DNA of 64,000 nt. It comes from Marsupella aquatica. Taxonomy: Eukaryota; Marchantiophyta. A program made the translations under genes and the position numbers. The notes beneath the pieces are model-generated. The model was given only the letters and a program-made list of their open reading frames with translations. It had not been told where the DNA came from and did not search any database. The DNA lies in the NCBI GenBank assembly GCA_973895155.1, contig OZ316891.1:13516001-13580000 (forward strand), written 5' to 3'. Shown piece after piece: positions 1 to 12,129 of this stretch (the first letter of the stretch is position 1; every line of letters starts with the position of its first letter).

Positions 1-3000
1 GAAGGACTAGGCAAGAGAAATACATATGAAGCAAGGAATGTCACTAACACGCAGGTTTGTAGCCACGAGGCTTACAGACCAAACAGCATTCACAGCAGGA
101 AGAGCGCAGGCAGATATGCTAATTGAGATCATTGACAGGTTACCAGCAGTTTAGAAAAGCCTGAATTGATCGAAACCTGGTTCTGCCTTCTACTCTTGGT
201 TCGGAATTCGGCAGAGTATCAAGAGAACCAAAGATCTTCTATCAAACAAACGCAGTTGGAGGGAATTTTTGTTCGATCAGACGTCGCTGGTTCAGTGCTG
301 TTCCACATCAAAAGGGTAAGCTCTCAAAAGGGATCGGACAAGACTACTTAAGAGTTAATGTGATTAGCTGACTCCTCCCTGGTCTTTTGTTGGAAATTTC
401 TAGGATACCCTTACAGATGGTCGTTACCGCTGGGGATGAAATCTCAACACACTCTCTGAATAGACCTGATCGTGAATATACCGGCCATGAACAATATAGT
501 GGCCATGTCAAAGTCGCTCTGAGATGGGATTCTGCTGTAAGTCGGACCGACTCTCCTCGTTGGCTCTTAAATCAATGCTTTGTGTGCCTACAATTTAGGA
601 TGAATACAGCAAGGATCTCCTCATCGTCGATATGTACTTCTTTTCTTTCTGCTGCCAGTATTGGATTATCATGGGCATCCTTATTTCCTTGAAAACTCTT
701 CACCAGTGGTGTCAGAGACTTGCATCAACTGAATTTAAATACGCACTCGGGAGTACCTCACTGAGTTACTTGATTATATCTATTCGTTGTATTCAACTGG
801 GAGATTGTAGCTGCACTAACCATACCTATCCTTTTGTTGCAGCGAGCAATTGCGCCAGCTTACCCTAAACCATATATTCCAGCTGCAAGGTATAACCCAA
901 GCGCATCGGTAGCAACAGCCCGGACTCTATCAGGACAAAAAAGTTGTCCCGAGGAACAATTAAGAGCACGCAAATTGAGCCAACAATTACACAATGGTGA
1001 AGACAATGTACAAGGGCAAGATCGAAGAGCCCACCACCGTTCATCCTCGTGTCCTCCCCCTCTTCACGGGTTTCATCCCTCTCCTTCTCAATCTCCATGG
1101 AAGCCAACTCTAAAAATGGACGACAGCTCCACATCAGAGGACCAATTTTCATTTGCAACTCCTCCTACAGCACATCCACCAGCAAGACCTCGCCACTCTT
1201 CTTTTGAGGCTCCTTCCAATGGCTTTTCAACCCAAGAGCATCACGGTAAGATTGAGTCGTTCAATGATTTCTTTTTTTACCTTCGATTTTGATTTTGGTT
1301 GAAGTGTGCCACTTACAATGTAGCTCGCAGGACTGAAATAATTTTTTAAATGGTACCAGTGAATTGGCAGCCCTAAGTTTGAGATTTTATAGTTGCTTAA
1401 ATCTGTTTTGTCATTTTCGGCAAGTGCCTCTACTATCCCAGCCACTGTTACACCTCAGTGTTTCATATCTGCATACTATTGGGACTGCCTGTGCAGGACG
1501 GTCCAGCCCTAATGTACCATATTCTGGCCCTCATGTACCGTATGTAGGTCATCAAGGTGAGCAGCATAGTTTTGCCTTCAGCTTTCCATCTAGCCTTGGT
1601 ATGCTCTTGCCAGATTGGATGCATATTAACAAAGAGAAGTTATTTGCCTGATTGTCTGTCCAAGAAAGTTGACCCTGGCAACAAGCATTTCTCATCAACA
1701 AGACGAGATCTTATCATAGGATCTTGATGTGGTGCTTGGGTTGAGCGAAAGGACTGAATGACCTTCTTCGTTCTGGTATTCTCAGCATCTGGGGACAATC
1801 CTCGCAACCACGTCGTCCATTTCAACAGACTTGTGTTTGCTAATGGAGACTAGATTTCTACTTATGTTTCCTCGTGTTCTATGTCTCCATGTGGCTGCCG
1901 GCCAGTAAGAAAAGCATCAAATGAATCTTGTCCAATTATCAGTACTGGAGAATGATACTGTCATCGAAGAAATTGGATCTCTCAGTTTTAGCCATCTGTG
2001 CGTGAACTGGCATGGATGTCTCTCATTGCATGTTCATCAGAAGAGATATTGCTCGCACTGAATACTCTGTTTCTTCCTTGGAAGTATACTCTGTTTCTTG
2101 AAGACTCCTGATAGAGAAAAACTATATTTACCTTTAAAGCACCCACGCTTAATGGTTTTTGTAATGGGAAGAACACCCCATAATTCTTGGGTCTGGCATT
2201 GTTATCGAGTAAAGAATTGCGTGACCCGGGGCTTGAACCAATTAGTTCAGGAAGCTATGATCCAAGGGGTCTTGTTCCTTATGATAGAACAAAGTATGTG
2301 TGTAAGAAATGGATCACGCATTTATTGTCGTTTATATTACCAGCTTAATTGAACCTTTTCTGGTGTATTCTATCTCCAGGAAATCAAGCAGACGAAGGGG
2401 TGTCCTTCAATGGACATGCAGCTCGAGTGCATTCAAAAGAATCTGGTCAGGGAAATTCACATATAAAGCCACAGGATGATGTAGCTAAGGGTAAGCTCTC
2501 TAAATCCAAACAGGCTGAGATGATGAAATTAGCGGAGCTGTCCAAATTGACTGAAGTAGCGAAGATTCAAGCAACTGGTTTGGCAAAAGCTGGGCAGCAG
2601 CCCCCTCCACGGCCAAAGCCAAGTATTGTCCACGCCCACCAGCAGAGTCAGGTCTCTCCGATGCCAAAGACTAGTAGTCATTCCCTGCTCATACAACCCA
2701 ATAACGTCCCCGGAAAACAAAGAAATGACGTTGCCGGGGTTCAGCAGCAGGCTCCAGATCCCCACGGAGTGAAGAAAAATTCTGTGCAGCCTCTGAGTAG
2801 TGGTCCGCAATGGTCCAGTGTACAGTCAAAGCAGCTCACTGTTGTCCCAACAATGCTTGATATAGTTGAGCACCAGCCGCAGAAGCTACAGAAAGATCAT
2901 GGGAAGCCTGCGCAAATATTCGTTACACCCCAGCGCCGAGCAGATATAATCTATGAGAAAGCGATCCAGAAAGTAGAGAAGCCGGCGCAGAAAAAGAAGA

Positions 3001-3065
3001 AAGTCAGCCCCTTTCGACAGACCTTGAAGATTCTGAGGAAAACTTCGAAGATATTCGGTTTGTAA
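1..3065 (+). CDS. Unidentified multi-exon gene, 5' end outside or unresolved
   Basis: I do not recognise this protein. Exon-like open segments with good splice sites run along +: 217-315, 417-536, a segment starting at 599, 843-1245, 1497-1556 and a last exon 2380-3065 ending in TAA. Phases agree for 315/417, 536/599, 1245/1497 and 1556/2380; the end of the exon that starts at 599 is not resolved, and the boundaries upstream of 217 are ambiguous (possible exon ends at 54 or 138). The last exon encodes a basic, Pro/Gln/Lys-rich tail of about 228 residues that looks disordered. The segment at 599 encodes a hydrophobic helix-like stretch (DEYSKDLLIVDMYFFSF) faintly reminiscent of the start of the CLAMP domain of flagellar C1a proteins, but I could not assemble the rest of such a domain in one frame. 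The gene itself is likely; its function is unknown. Confidence 0.45.
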
Positions 3066-4800
3066 CGGACACCATCAATTATGGGTCAGTGATAGAAAAC
3101 TAGTAGTCTCTAGACGTAGGTACATGTTGCAGTTCAGAAAAAGCACATATTGGAAAGATGGCTTGTGATATGAAAAGATCTTTAGCTGAATGCGAAGGGA
3201 GCACATCTCACCGCTAAAATCTATGCAGTTTCTTGCTATGAATTTTGCCGTAGCAATGATGTATATTTGGGAAATATCTTTCTTCTAAGCATCATAGATA
3301 TGCAAGGCCTTTGTCAAGCCATCAACTGGCATCTAAAAGGTCATTGTCTATAAGCGTGATTTTGGGTGGCGACTTATCTTTCGAAGAGGCAGTACTGAAA
3401 CAAGGACCAGGCAGTCCTTGGATCGTATGTGCTTAGTGCTGAGTGGAGGGTGGTGTGTCTATTGGAAAAGAGATCATTGCACTTCTTCGGGGGTACATGC
3501 TTTCGAGCGTTCTACCTGTGTTTCTTTGCCTTTCTTCTCAGTATTTAAGACAATGTATTGATACTGCTATCAGAGAAGGCACAGGGTAAGTGGCTCGATA
3601 AGTGGAAACTGGAGAGAAACTACAATAGTGGATCTACGGGCTCCACCTGGACGCAAACATTCGCCTAATGAGATAGGATGGAGGTAGCAGAGACTCCACT
3701 GAGGATTACTGGATGTTTGGACCGAGGTAATGTTTAAATTGTCAACAGAATAGTTTAAATTTTGTCATTTAAATTTTGTCAACAGAATTTAGTTTATGCT
3801 TAGAACCATTGTCAACTCACCTGCTCTCGATTCTAGCCACATTCTTTCCTAACTAGAACGTCATAGCTGGCGGTTTGTGTCAAGGACAGTCAGTGGTAGT
3901 TTAAGCTCTTGCTTAGAATATTTGACTACTCATTCCCTACTTGCAATTGACCCATTCACAAGCTCCCCATTGTCACTAACAAAACACAAAACCCAATTTC
4001 AAAATGCACAACTTTTGACAATCCGACTTTGGTACCCAGAACTTGAAAAACATAACAGTAAGGCACCAGCAGCAATCCATGCACCCCTCCCTCCAGCTTA
4101 AACTCCTCCTGAGTTTTTTCAATCTATCACTCACTCTAGGCATGCCCTTACAAAAATACAGCCCAATCGAGACCTTCTTTCCGACCAATGATAACAACAT
4201 AGATCAGGCTATAGTTTCAAGTAAATCACGTTATGCACACTATACACAACACTCACATCTAATAGTGGCACAGTCTCCTGCATTCCAAGAGCTACTTCAC
4301 AATTCTGAGCAAGGGGGTTGGTATTGTCCTCAAGTAGTCACATTTCAAGACATAAAGAACTCAGTTGTGCAAAATCACTAGGTTTGCACTAACTAGATCT
4401 ATTGTCTTGAAGAGTTGGCTTGTCACAATTTGCTTTATTCCCTTTCGAGCCTGATAACCACTATTGAGCTCATCAATTCCATGGTCTGATTGTTTGCAAT
4501 TGACTTCTAGTTCAAGGTCCGGTGCAAATCATTGTCTCCAAACCCAAAAGCTTTTCCTCTTGTAAGGCCCCTATCTTGGTACTACTATTTCCATGACCTA
4601 AGAAATGAATTCTCAGATTGTCTGGGGGACTGAATAATATTCCTGAGCTAGCAAGCTCTCTAGACAAACAATAGTTCCCTTGTTCCTTTTGTGTGTTTGT
4701 TTGTCCACGGGAAAAATAGAGGGTGACCTAGGGAAACAGAGGATGCCAGGGTAATGCAGCATATGTGATGATACATAATATTTGGAACTGAACCACCTGT
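3066..4800. other. 3' flank, no gene seen
   Basis: Downstream sequence of the unidentified gene. Short duplications such as the repeated TTTAAATTTTGTCA near 3,750-3,790 are present. No ORF here has splice sites or motifs I can support. Confidence 0.5.
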
Positions 4801-4835
4801 TCTGGGGTCAGAGCGTACGATCCCAAGCTTGATGC

Positions 4836-5300
4836 TTGCTCTCCAATCACGCCCTTCAAATCTGGCTGAAGGGAAATCACTTTACAACAGTTGAGGAGCA
4901 GCGCTCTGGCGCTCCAGAGAAGGTGATCGATTATGATGATCATACTGAAGGTCATAGGGATAACTGTTTTCTGCTGGTTTCTCATCCAGGAAAGAATGAG
5001 ATGAGATTAATGAAATCTGCTGGGAGAGATAGTTCTGCCGTCACATTCACCTCACAAGAAAGGCTCCACGTAATGAACAATCATTTTGTTGTGTGTGTCA
5101 TGGAGGAAATGTGTCCCATGGAGGGAACTCCATATTTTCTGCGGCATTCAATTTGGTTTTCCGCAGTTCTACCCGATTTTGATGAGAGAAACCAGGACGC
5201 CATTGTGGTTGTTGACGATGAGATTCTGGATATAAGGCAATTGTGGAGTTTGCCGAAGAGAGTGTTGTATCGTCCCTTCTTCGAGGCAGAGGGAACGTAA
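4836..5300 (+). CDS. Hypothetical single-exon ORF, 154 residues
   Basis: An uninterrupted ATG-to-stop frame of 154 codons. The C-terminal half is acidic and hydrophobic (AIVVVDDEILDIRQLW) and looks more protein-like than most random frames. I recognise no domain, signal peptide or membrane segment. In 64 kb of both strands a few frames of this length are expected by chance, so this may be noise. It sits between the unidentified gene and RbcX on otherwise empty DNA. Confidence 0.2.
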   Translation: MLSNHALQIWLKGNHFTTVEEQRSGAPEKVIDYDDHTEGHRDNCFLLVSHPGKNEMRLMKSAGRDSSAVTFTSQERLHVMNNHFVVCVMEEMCPMEGTPYFLRHSIWFSAVLPDFDERNQDAIVVVDDEILDIRQLWSLPKRVLYRPFFEAEGT

Positions 5301-7349
5301 GCAGCAACAAAAAGATTGTGTGCCAGACAGGACTCAGATATCCTCTCTCTTCAAACCACTTGACTTCAGCTTTTTCATGCATCACATGAAAACTCGACCG
5401 AAATTCCCAGTAAGCCAGCCTCTACTCCTACTTCGCTTTATCCGATTCCGCCGTGCTCTCCAGGCCCAGCTCTGGGCTGACGCATGAGACTGGCTTTCAC
5501 CAGATTTTGGATCAGCCCAGTTTTTGGTGAGACCATGTTCAGCTGACTTGGGTCACTGCTGAAGTTCGTTGGAGAAAATCCCCAACTCCCTGTAGTTGTT
5601 GGGGAAATTTTAGGTGGTGGAATGGTTTTTGTGGATGTACCGTACTATCTTCGGTAGTATTGCTTGAAATTGAACAGATAGTCTGCTGGGAATGGAAACT
5701 GGAAAAATGTCATCATGTGTCACTTTGGAGATGAAGCACACTCGTGAAATAATTGAGTTTTACCTTTGAGCAATTGAAAGCAATGTTAATGTGATGTGTC
5801 CCCAAAGAAGTCTGAAAAGACATAAGGTGGTTGCATAATGGCACCCGCATTTTAACTACAGTAGAGTCATAAGGAATTGTGAAATTATTAACCTATGATC
5901 AATAAATCGTCACAGCTTTTGACAATGTCCACGGTTGCGTCCAGTACACCCATCCGACAAAAGGAGCGGGAGATCGTTTTCAGCACCGACAGGTCATCGA
6001 GTTCAATGCAGACCAAGCCATGCACAAAGCAACCAAGTATGAGAGACACAGACGATGGCAATCGGAAACAAACTACTCAGACCAGGTCTAGTAACTGTCC
6101 AGATCTGCATCTCAACTCCGCAGTATTTAGATGGCTGCCAGTGGAGAGCTTTAGAGACAATCCTTAGAGTTTAAGGGACCGCGATCTAAACTCGTTTTCG
6201 CAAGTTTTGGCAGCTGGTTAAAGGAACGAACGAACACGTTCGCGAGCGGCGGCCGCTGGACGTATTCCAGAAAATATGCAATCACTTTCCCACACCCAGT
6301 GCCCACCACCAAGTTGTGACTGATGCCGGTCACCTTCATTAGTGACGCTTTTTCCGCAACAACGGTAAACTATTGATACGGTAAACTATTGATCTCCGTA
6401 GTTTCTGTTCTACTTCTCTTGATGGGCAGCTCGTCCCCTGCGTGTCCGCCAACAGGTCTTTCTTAACGGATCCAAATTGATCTGAAGGGTGGCCTGTAAG
6501 AAACTACTGTATGTCGCACGGTCCTAGCGGAGGCAAAATCCCAGGTTCTTGGTGAGTACCATCGAATCTCTCGCGCCATCCAGTCCTCACCATGTACCAC
6601 ATCCTCAGTATCATCCATTTATCTCACGTGATGTGATACACTCTTTTTTAATCGCGACATGAGACAAGTTGCTCAGTCCAAGTCTCCATGAACAAGATAA
6701 GATGGAAGTTCCTGGACAATCCCTTACTACCAATCAGTTCGAAGTGTACACAACGTAAAGCTCGATCCATAGCCTCCTACAACCGGGCCATTTGGTATAC
6801 GTGCAGTAACTACGGTGCATCCGATTGTTGTGGAAGCTCTTATTCAAAGCTCAAGCCCAGATTCGGCACTTAAATCCTATATCAGACATAGGTATTGAAA
6901 AAATCTCAATTTGATGCAAATAAATCCGTTCCTTTACGCCCTGAAACAAACTACTCATGCAGTATGCCTCGGTGTCATTTTTGAGATTCCTCATTCCCAG
7001 TATTCATGCTGATAGTGCCCATAAACGTGACTGACTGAGCAAGAACCCAAAAGTGTCGCACAAGTTACTTTCGTGTCCTGGAACGGGTCACCAAATTTGT
7101 CTATTAATCGATATAGAGGAGCAGAATATACAATCTGCAAAAGCTGTTTTCTCTTCCTTCCACATGAGTAAGTAGTCCATAAATATACCGAAGTGAGGGG
7201 ATGGACGGGCGCAGTACTGTCTGGTACCCATCCCATTTCTACTTCCAGCACCAATATGGTGCGAACTTGCCAGACAGCAAATAGTAAGATGAGAAAATGA
7301 TGAAAACAATGACCATCGTTAAGACTGCTTTGGATCTCGCACTAACTTT
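5301..7349. other. Intergenic, 3' flank of RbcX
   Basis: No convincing coding exon on either strand. Short frames at 5,895-6,167 (+) and 6,991-7,309 (-) lack splice context or recognisable motifs; the latter probably overlaps RbcX 3' UTR or downstream DNA. Confidence 0.45.
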
Positions 7350-10300
7350 TTAGGGGGGGGTTGTTTCTATGTCATCGCCAATAGAATTTGTAAACTTTAC
7401 AGTCTGTATCAATCGTTCTCTCAACAACTCCAAGTTCTGATCTGAAATCGCCTTGTGTAACTGAGCATGATTATACTTCTGCAAACCAGTATTGAAGGAA
7501 AACCATCATCAAATTCTATCATTCGTCCACAAGTTGTTGAGAGATTGAAAATAGAAGAAGAATTCAATTCATTATCTGTTGACTACTGGTTGAATACCGA
7601 ACGGGTCTCAGAGTCGATAATTTATATGCCGCACACAGTACTGCTATAGTGGGGTTAAAACAAATCTCATTTTTCAAAAGTTCGTAGTCGAGGTTTACCT
7701 TCACCCACTTGTTGAAGAGGTGCAATCTTGTAACCATTACTCGTTCTCCAAGCTCCTGCCGCTCCTGCTCCAAAACAATTAGTAGGTAAAACCTCTAAAA
7801 TTAGGTGCCGACCTAGTCTGGCTCCAACTGTGTGACAATATCTCTCAAACTCCTCTGCCAAAATACTCGGAAACTTCACAAGTTTTGCTAGCTGTAACAG
7901 CTCTCTTTTGCAGACCAAGGTAAAACACAATGTAACTCACGCCACATGAGAGGACTTCAACTTGTGCACGTAGTGTCACTTCTGCGGCTGGGATGGAAAG
8001 TATATTACTAAAAATAGGCCATCCTGTTCATTCCTTCAAGGCTGTGACCTCAACATCCTATGTGTTACGGGTTTGTGATGGAGCTAGGAGTTATCAGACT
8101 AGAAGATATGTAGTCCAACTGAGCTGAAGACCAACGCTTATCTGTAGTATAGTCAAGGCAATTCTGGACATGAAACAATCTGTAAAATCAATGGATGCAA
8201 TCCAGTACAAAGAGATTTTGAACATGTTCTCCGTAATATCTGAATTGAAAGACTATACGCGAGCGTAGTCAACTTTAGGCGACCCTTGAACTCGAACATT
8301 GACTCAATTGATTGAATCTGACGACAAACAGCTTTAAATTAAACGATGCATGCAGGATGGAATTGAGATTGTTGCAGATCCTATTCGTATCGTTATGCCA
8401 GGTCTTCTGCAAGGTTCTTGCAGGCCTTAGAGGAGGAATTAAAACAGTGTCTGAAATATTCAAAAGTGTTTTCTGGATGAATCTGAAGGAGTTCGAGGTA
8501 GGAATTACAGAGAAGGCGCTTCAGGCACATTTAGGTCTGTATCAGCAGTTTAGGGTGGAATCAATCCGGCAGAAGCTATGCATAGCATTTGAGGAGAGCC
8601 TTTTGAACTGTTTCAATAATTTCCAATTCAAGTTGCCCTTCAATTGCTACAAGTTCCATCTGTCTATGAGAGGCTATGGCAGACACTACGAAAGGGCCGC
8701 GGTTCGACGAATTAGGACATCCGTAACTCTATCAACCTTAACATCATAGATGCACAAGCTTTAAAAAAGACGAGACGTCAAGCAAACTGGAACAAACATT
8801 TACCTTGACTAGGAGGCGCAGGAAAAGTTTACTGTCCTGAGGCTTATTATTAACGACAAAGCTGCAACCAATGACAATTCAGAAAGAATATGAAATCAAG
8901 TTCAACGCACAGATAAAATCCACAAATCACAAACGCCAGCAACGTAAGCAAAACATATGTCAGCAAAAGACAATAAATTGAATACGAACAGCTACGGCCT
9001 TTAGGGCATTTGCATGAACCTAAAGAATGGAAGTGACACTTGAACTGATCATCCACAAAGTAAGCCACACACAATCACTTCACAGACTTCTTTTTGGACC
9101 AGATACTGCTCAATCGGACCACCAGGTCTATAGGTCTATCAGAGCTCATCGATCACTTACTTGTAAAACCAAGCATATTGATGGGGGTTCATCTCCGAAA
9201 GTTGTGCGAGAACTGTCCTCACTGCTTTATAGGTGAAATAATCCAGAAGATGCTGCAATCATCGGCAAATATTCGTTCCGTCAATTAAAAAATGGTTAAG
9301 AGTTTCGGACCCTGTTCCCACGAAGCAAATCGTTCGTGAAAGATGATCGAAGTAATTTCAGGTGACACAGAAACCGCGTAAAGTAGATTTAGTTGTTGCT
9401 AGTTAGAATCGTTGTAAATCTACTAGAATACAAAGGATAGTAAGCAACTTAACATCTAGATTGAGCTGTAGGCAAAGGACATAATCTGATCCAAGACTTG
9501 GCCCTGCACCGGTATTCACACCGGATATTACTACTGCAAGTGATAGACAAGCCGTAGGCCGACCAGTTCCAGATATTCGCGACAAATGACATTGGAAGGA
9601 TAGACAGAATGAGGCAGAGCGATGGAGAAAAGGTCGACACTACACTGGCGTTCTTTCCCCAAAGGACAAGTCCTTCGGTCAAAAGTCTTCAACACTACCA
9701 GCCTGCGAGGGGAGGGCAAACCGATACTGGAGTTTTACGACTAGATGAGGTGAGGCATGTGACAACAGACTCGAAATTTTCTCCACCTGCCTACGAGATT
9801 TGAAGGCGTGAAGTAGGCAACCAATTCAGGGCACGGCACAGCACGACGCAGGTCAGCCAGCCCTCAGCATCAAGGCGAAATACATTACGGAGACGCCACA
9901 ATATTGGATGCGCAAATTGGATGCATTCAGCATCGAATCAGCTTCACAAAATCATGGACACACAATATCCGCACTGAACGAGCTGGGGTCGTCTCTAGTC
10001 TGCCCACACGAGTCCAGTTTTGGTCTTGATTCGTACATCTCTCCAATTACATGCACAAGGTAACGACTATTTTATATGATAGAAGATTAGATATCTTATA
10101 ACCGGGCCCGACTCCTCTAAGATAAAACTTCAACAACGTTACATTGAGCACGAACCTAAACTCCCCGCCGTGAGCTGTATGCTATGTTATGTTTAATCCT
10201 ATCGTGCAGTGCAATTCAAGACCACAGCAATTCCTTCATGTGCAGTTCAAGACGTAGCATGTAGGGTTTAAGTCTTGCACTGCTTCCACTGAATTCCACA

Positions 10301-10830
10301 GCAACTCAGCTTACATTCCATGCAGGCGGACAAGAATTCATGATCACAAGTCAGGTCCTGTAATCCGAATAACTGACTAAGACAGAGGCGAGAATAAAAT
10401 AAGAGAACGACGAAGTCGAGCAACGCACCTTTTGGACGTCGTCAAAACTTTCCTCATATTGGCCTCCGAGATCATCCACGACGCGCGGTCCATGATGTTC
10501 TCCAGATGCAGATGGCACCAATTGCAACAATACTTTCGAACACATGCGCGAGTCTTCCCAGGCGTATGTCAGAGAACTCTGCAGCCCAAGACTACTCCCG
10601 CTAGAACTATTAGATCGTCTAATTCTTCTTCCAGAACAGCGTCCGCGCCCTTTCGCTCCATTATCATTCAAGCATGCTGCCACTGCTTCTCTAGCAATTA
10701 CTTTAACGTATCTGTCTGTGCTTAATCTGCTCCCATTCCCAATACAGTACGTCGTAACGTCCAAACATGAGCTTCGAGGCCCAGGCAAAGACCTTCCCAA
10801 CACCGAATTTGTGACTATCCCACCTGTCAT
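7350..10830 (-). CDS. RbcX: Chaperonin-like RbcX protein, chloroplastic (type II)
   Basis: Rubisco assembly chaperone; in the family, RbcX dimers clamp the C-terminal tail of the Rubisco large subunit and stabilise RbcL dimers after chaperonin folding, in the chloroplast stroma. Exons read on -: 10830-10429, 9252-9161, 8861-8804, 7764-7699, 7478-7350 (TAA at 7352-7350). All junctions are GT-AG and phases match (0, 2, 0, 0), giving 248 residues. Exon 1 holds a Ser/Arg-rich N-terminus of about 115 residues, presumably a transit peptide, then VVDDLGGQYEESFDDVQ. Exon 2 has LDYFTYKAVRTVLAQL and NPHQYAWFY, exon 3 FVVNNKPQDSKLFLRLL, exon 4 RQELGERVMVTRLHLF, exon 5 DQNLELLRERLIQTV. This order and these motifs match plant RbcX2 rather than RbcX1. 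The ATG at 10830 is the first in frame after an upstream stop. The N-terminus is somewhat longer than I recall for Arabidopsis RbcX2. Confidence 0.93.
8312..8749 (+). other. Open frames inside RbcX intron 3
   Basis: Intron 3 of RbcX (8803-7765 on -) contains a 145-codon open frame on +, and on the same strand as RbcX a frame with protein-like stretches (for example MELVAIEGQLELEIIETVQ and PENTFEYFRHCFNSSS) interrupted by three stops. I recognise neither. It could be chance, or a decayed nested insertion. Confidence 0.2.
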
Positions 10831-12120
10831 AATACCTGTCGCTAGCTCTCCTCCGCCAACGCCAACCAACCGACCGAATCAATTCCTTCCTTCGTTCCTT
10901 CAGGTCTTCTCTTCCCCGCACGAAGTACTGCAATTCCCAATCGCGCTTATTGTTCACTAAAATCTGAGTTGTGCTCCCTCCCTCCCTTCCTCACTGCAAA
11001 ACAATTCGCACTCAACTTCTCCAAAAGACTCACACGAGATGGACGTGACAGATACTCAAAACGCAAGCAAGCAATGTTGCTTAAGACTAGGGAACGAGGA
11101 ATCTAGAATGCTTTCTCAAGCAGGAAAGATACCGCCGCACGCAATCCAATCTAGATCAGTAGTCCAAATATCCAATCCAGCAAGCAAGACGAGCATCAGT
11201 TGAGGTGAGAGTGAGAGAGTGAGAGAGTGACCTACAGACGACAGAGGCTGTGAAATCGCCACGGATCTCAATTCATCATTTCATCGCAAGGGCAGAGTGA
11301 GTGACAGGCGATACAACAGTTGGTCGGCGCAAGAAATCACCGGCAGATTGAGATTTTACAACATCGACAAGCAAACGGAAGAGAAGGCAAAGGAACGCAA
11401 GGCAACGCGGGAGAGGGAGGGAACGGCGTCCACTCCCGCGCGCGCACCTCTGACCAGGGCAGAGGACGAGAAAGGCAGAGACCGGAGAGAGCTCTGAGAG
11501 ACACAGAGGAATGGAGAAAGCACTGAGCTCTGGGGGTAAGTTTTGCGAGATGCTGCAGCCAGCTTTTTTTCTCTTTTCCAGAACCGAACGGACGGATGGC
11601 TGGTACAGGTGGGGCGCAGAAGGAATGCGTCGAGATACCCTTCGATTCAACGAAATTCTTCGGAAGGAGGCGGAATCTGTCTCTCGTCAGTCGCGCATCT
11701 GGGCCTACTCCTCGTCTGCAATCGTGAGCGGAACATCAGGCTCAAACATGGAATGCCGTGGCAATTCACAGACCACTCTCGTCGCGCCCGGATCGAAGGA
11801 GCATGCTTTCTCCGAGTGGGTGGGCCTTCGCTGCAGACGGCAGAGGATTGAGGATTGAAGATTGAGGATTGAACCCGCAAACGATAAGAAGATTCAGTGT
11901 CCAGATTCAGACTAAGCTTTGTTTCCTGGCGACTGGTTTTTATGTGGCTGCAAATTGCCATCCACCATGGATTTGGTCGAGCCGCCAAAGCTTCTCCCCA
12001 CCTCACTTGCAGTGGATAGCGAGCGAGAGAGAGAGAGAGAGAGAGAGAGGGGTGACTATTGACTGACTGGGGGGTGTGCTTGGGTCTGGGGGTCATGCAT
12101 GTCAGCCAACCTACCTATCT
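10831..12120. promoter_or_regulatory. 5' flank of RbcX with GA-rich microsatellites
   Basis: Region upstream of the RbcX start codon, expected to hold its promoter and 5' UTR. It contains GAGA-type repeats at about 11,208-11,230 and a pure (GA)n run at 12,025-12,048. The several overlapping ORFs here are low-complexity and lie on both strands, so I do not call a gene. No TATA box is assigned. Confidence 0.35.
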
Positions 12121-12129
12121 ATTTATCTA

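Noticed and set aside
2254-2304. Possible extra exon in the unidentified gene (SYDPRGLVPYDRTK)
   Set aside because: The text looks coding and has an acceptor, but no donor gives a phase compatible with the last exon at 2,380.
11276-12096. Several ORFs of 100-150 codons on both strands upstream of RbcX
   Set aside because: All overlap in competing frames in GA/CT-rich leader sequence, none with a motif.
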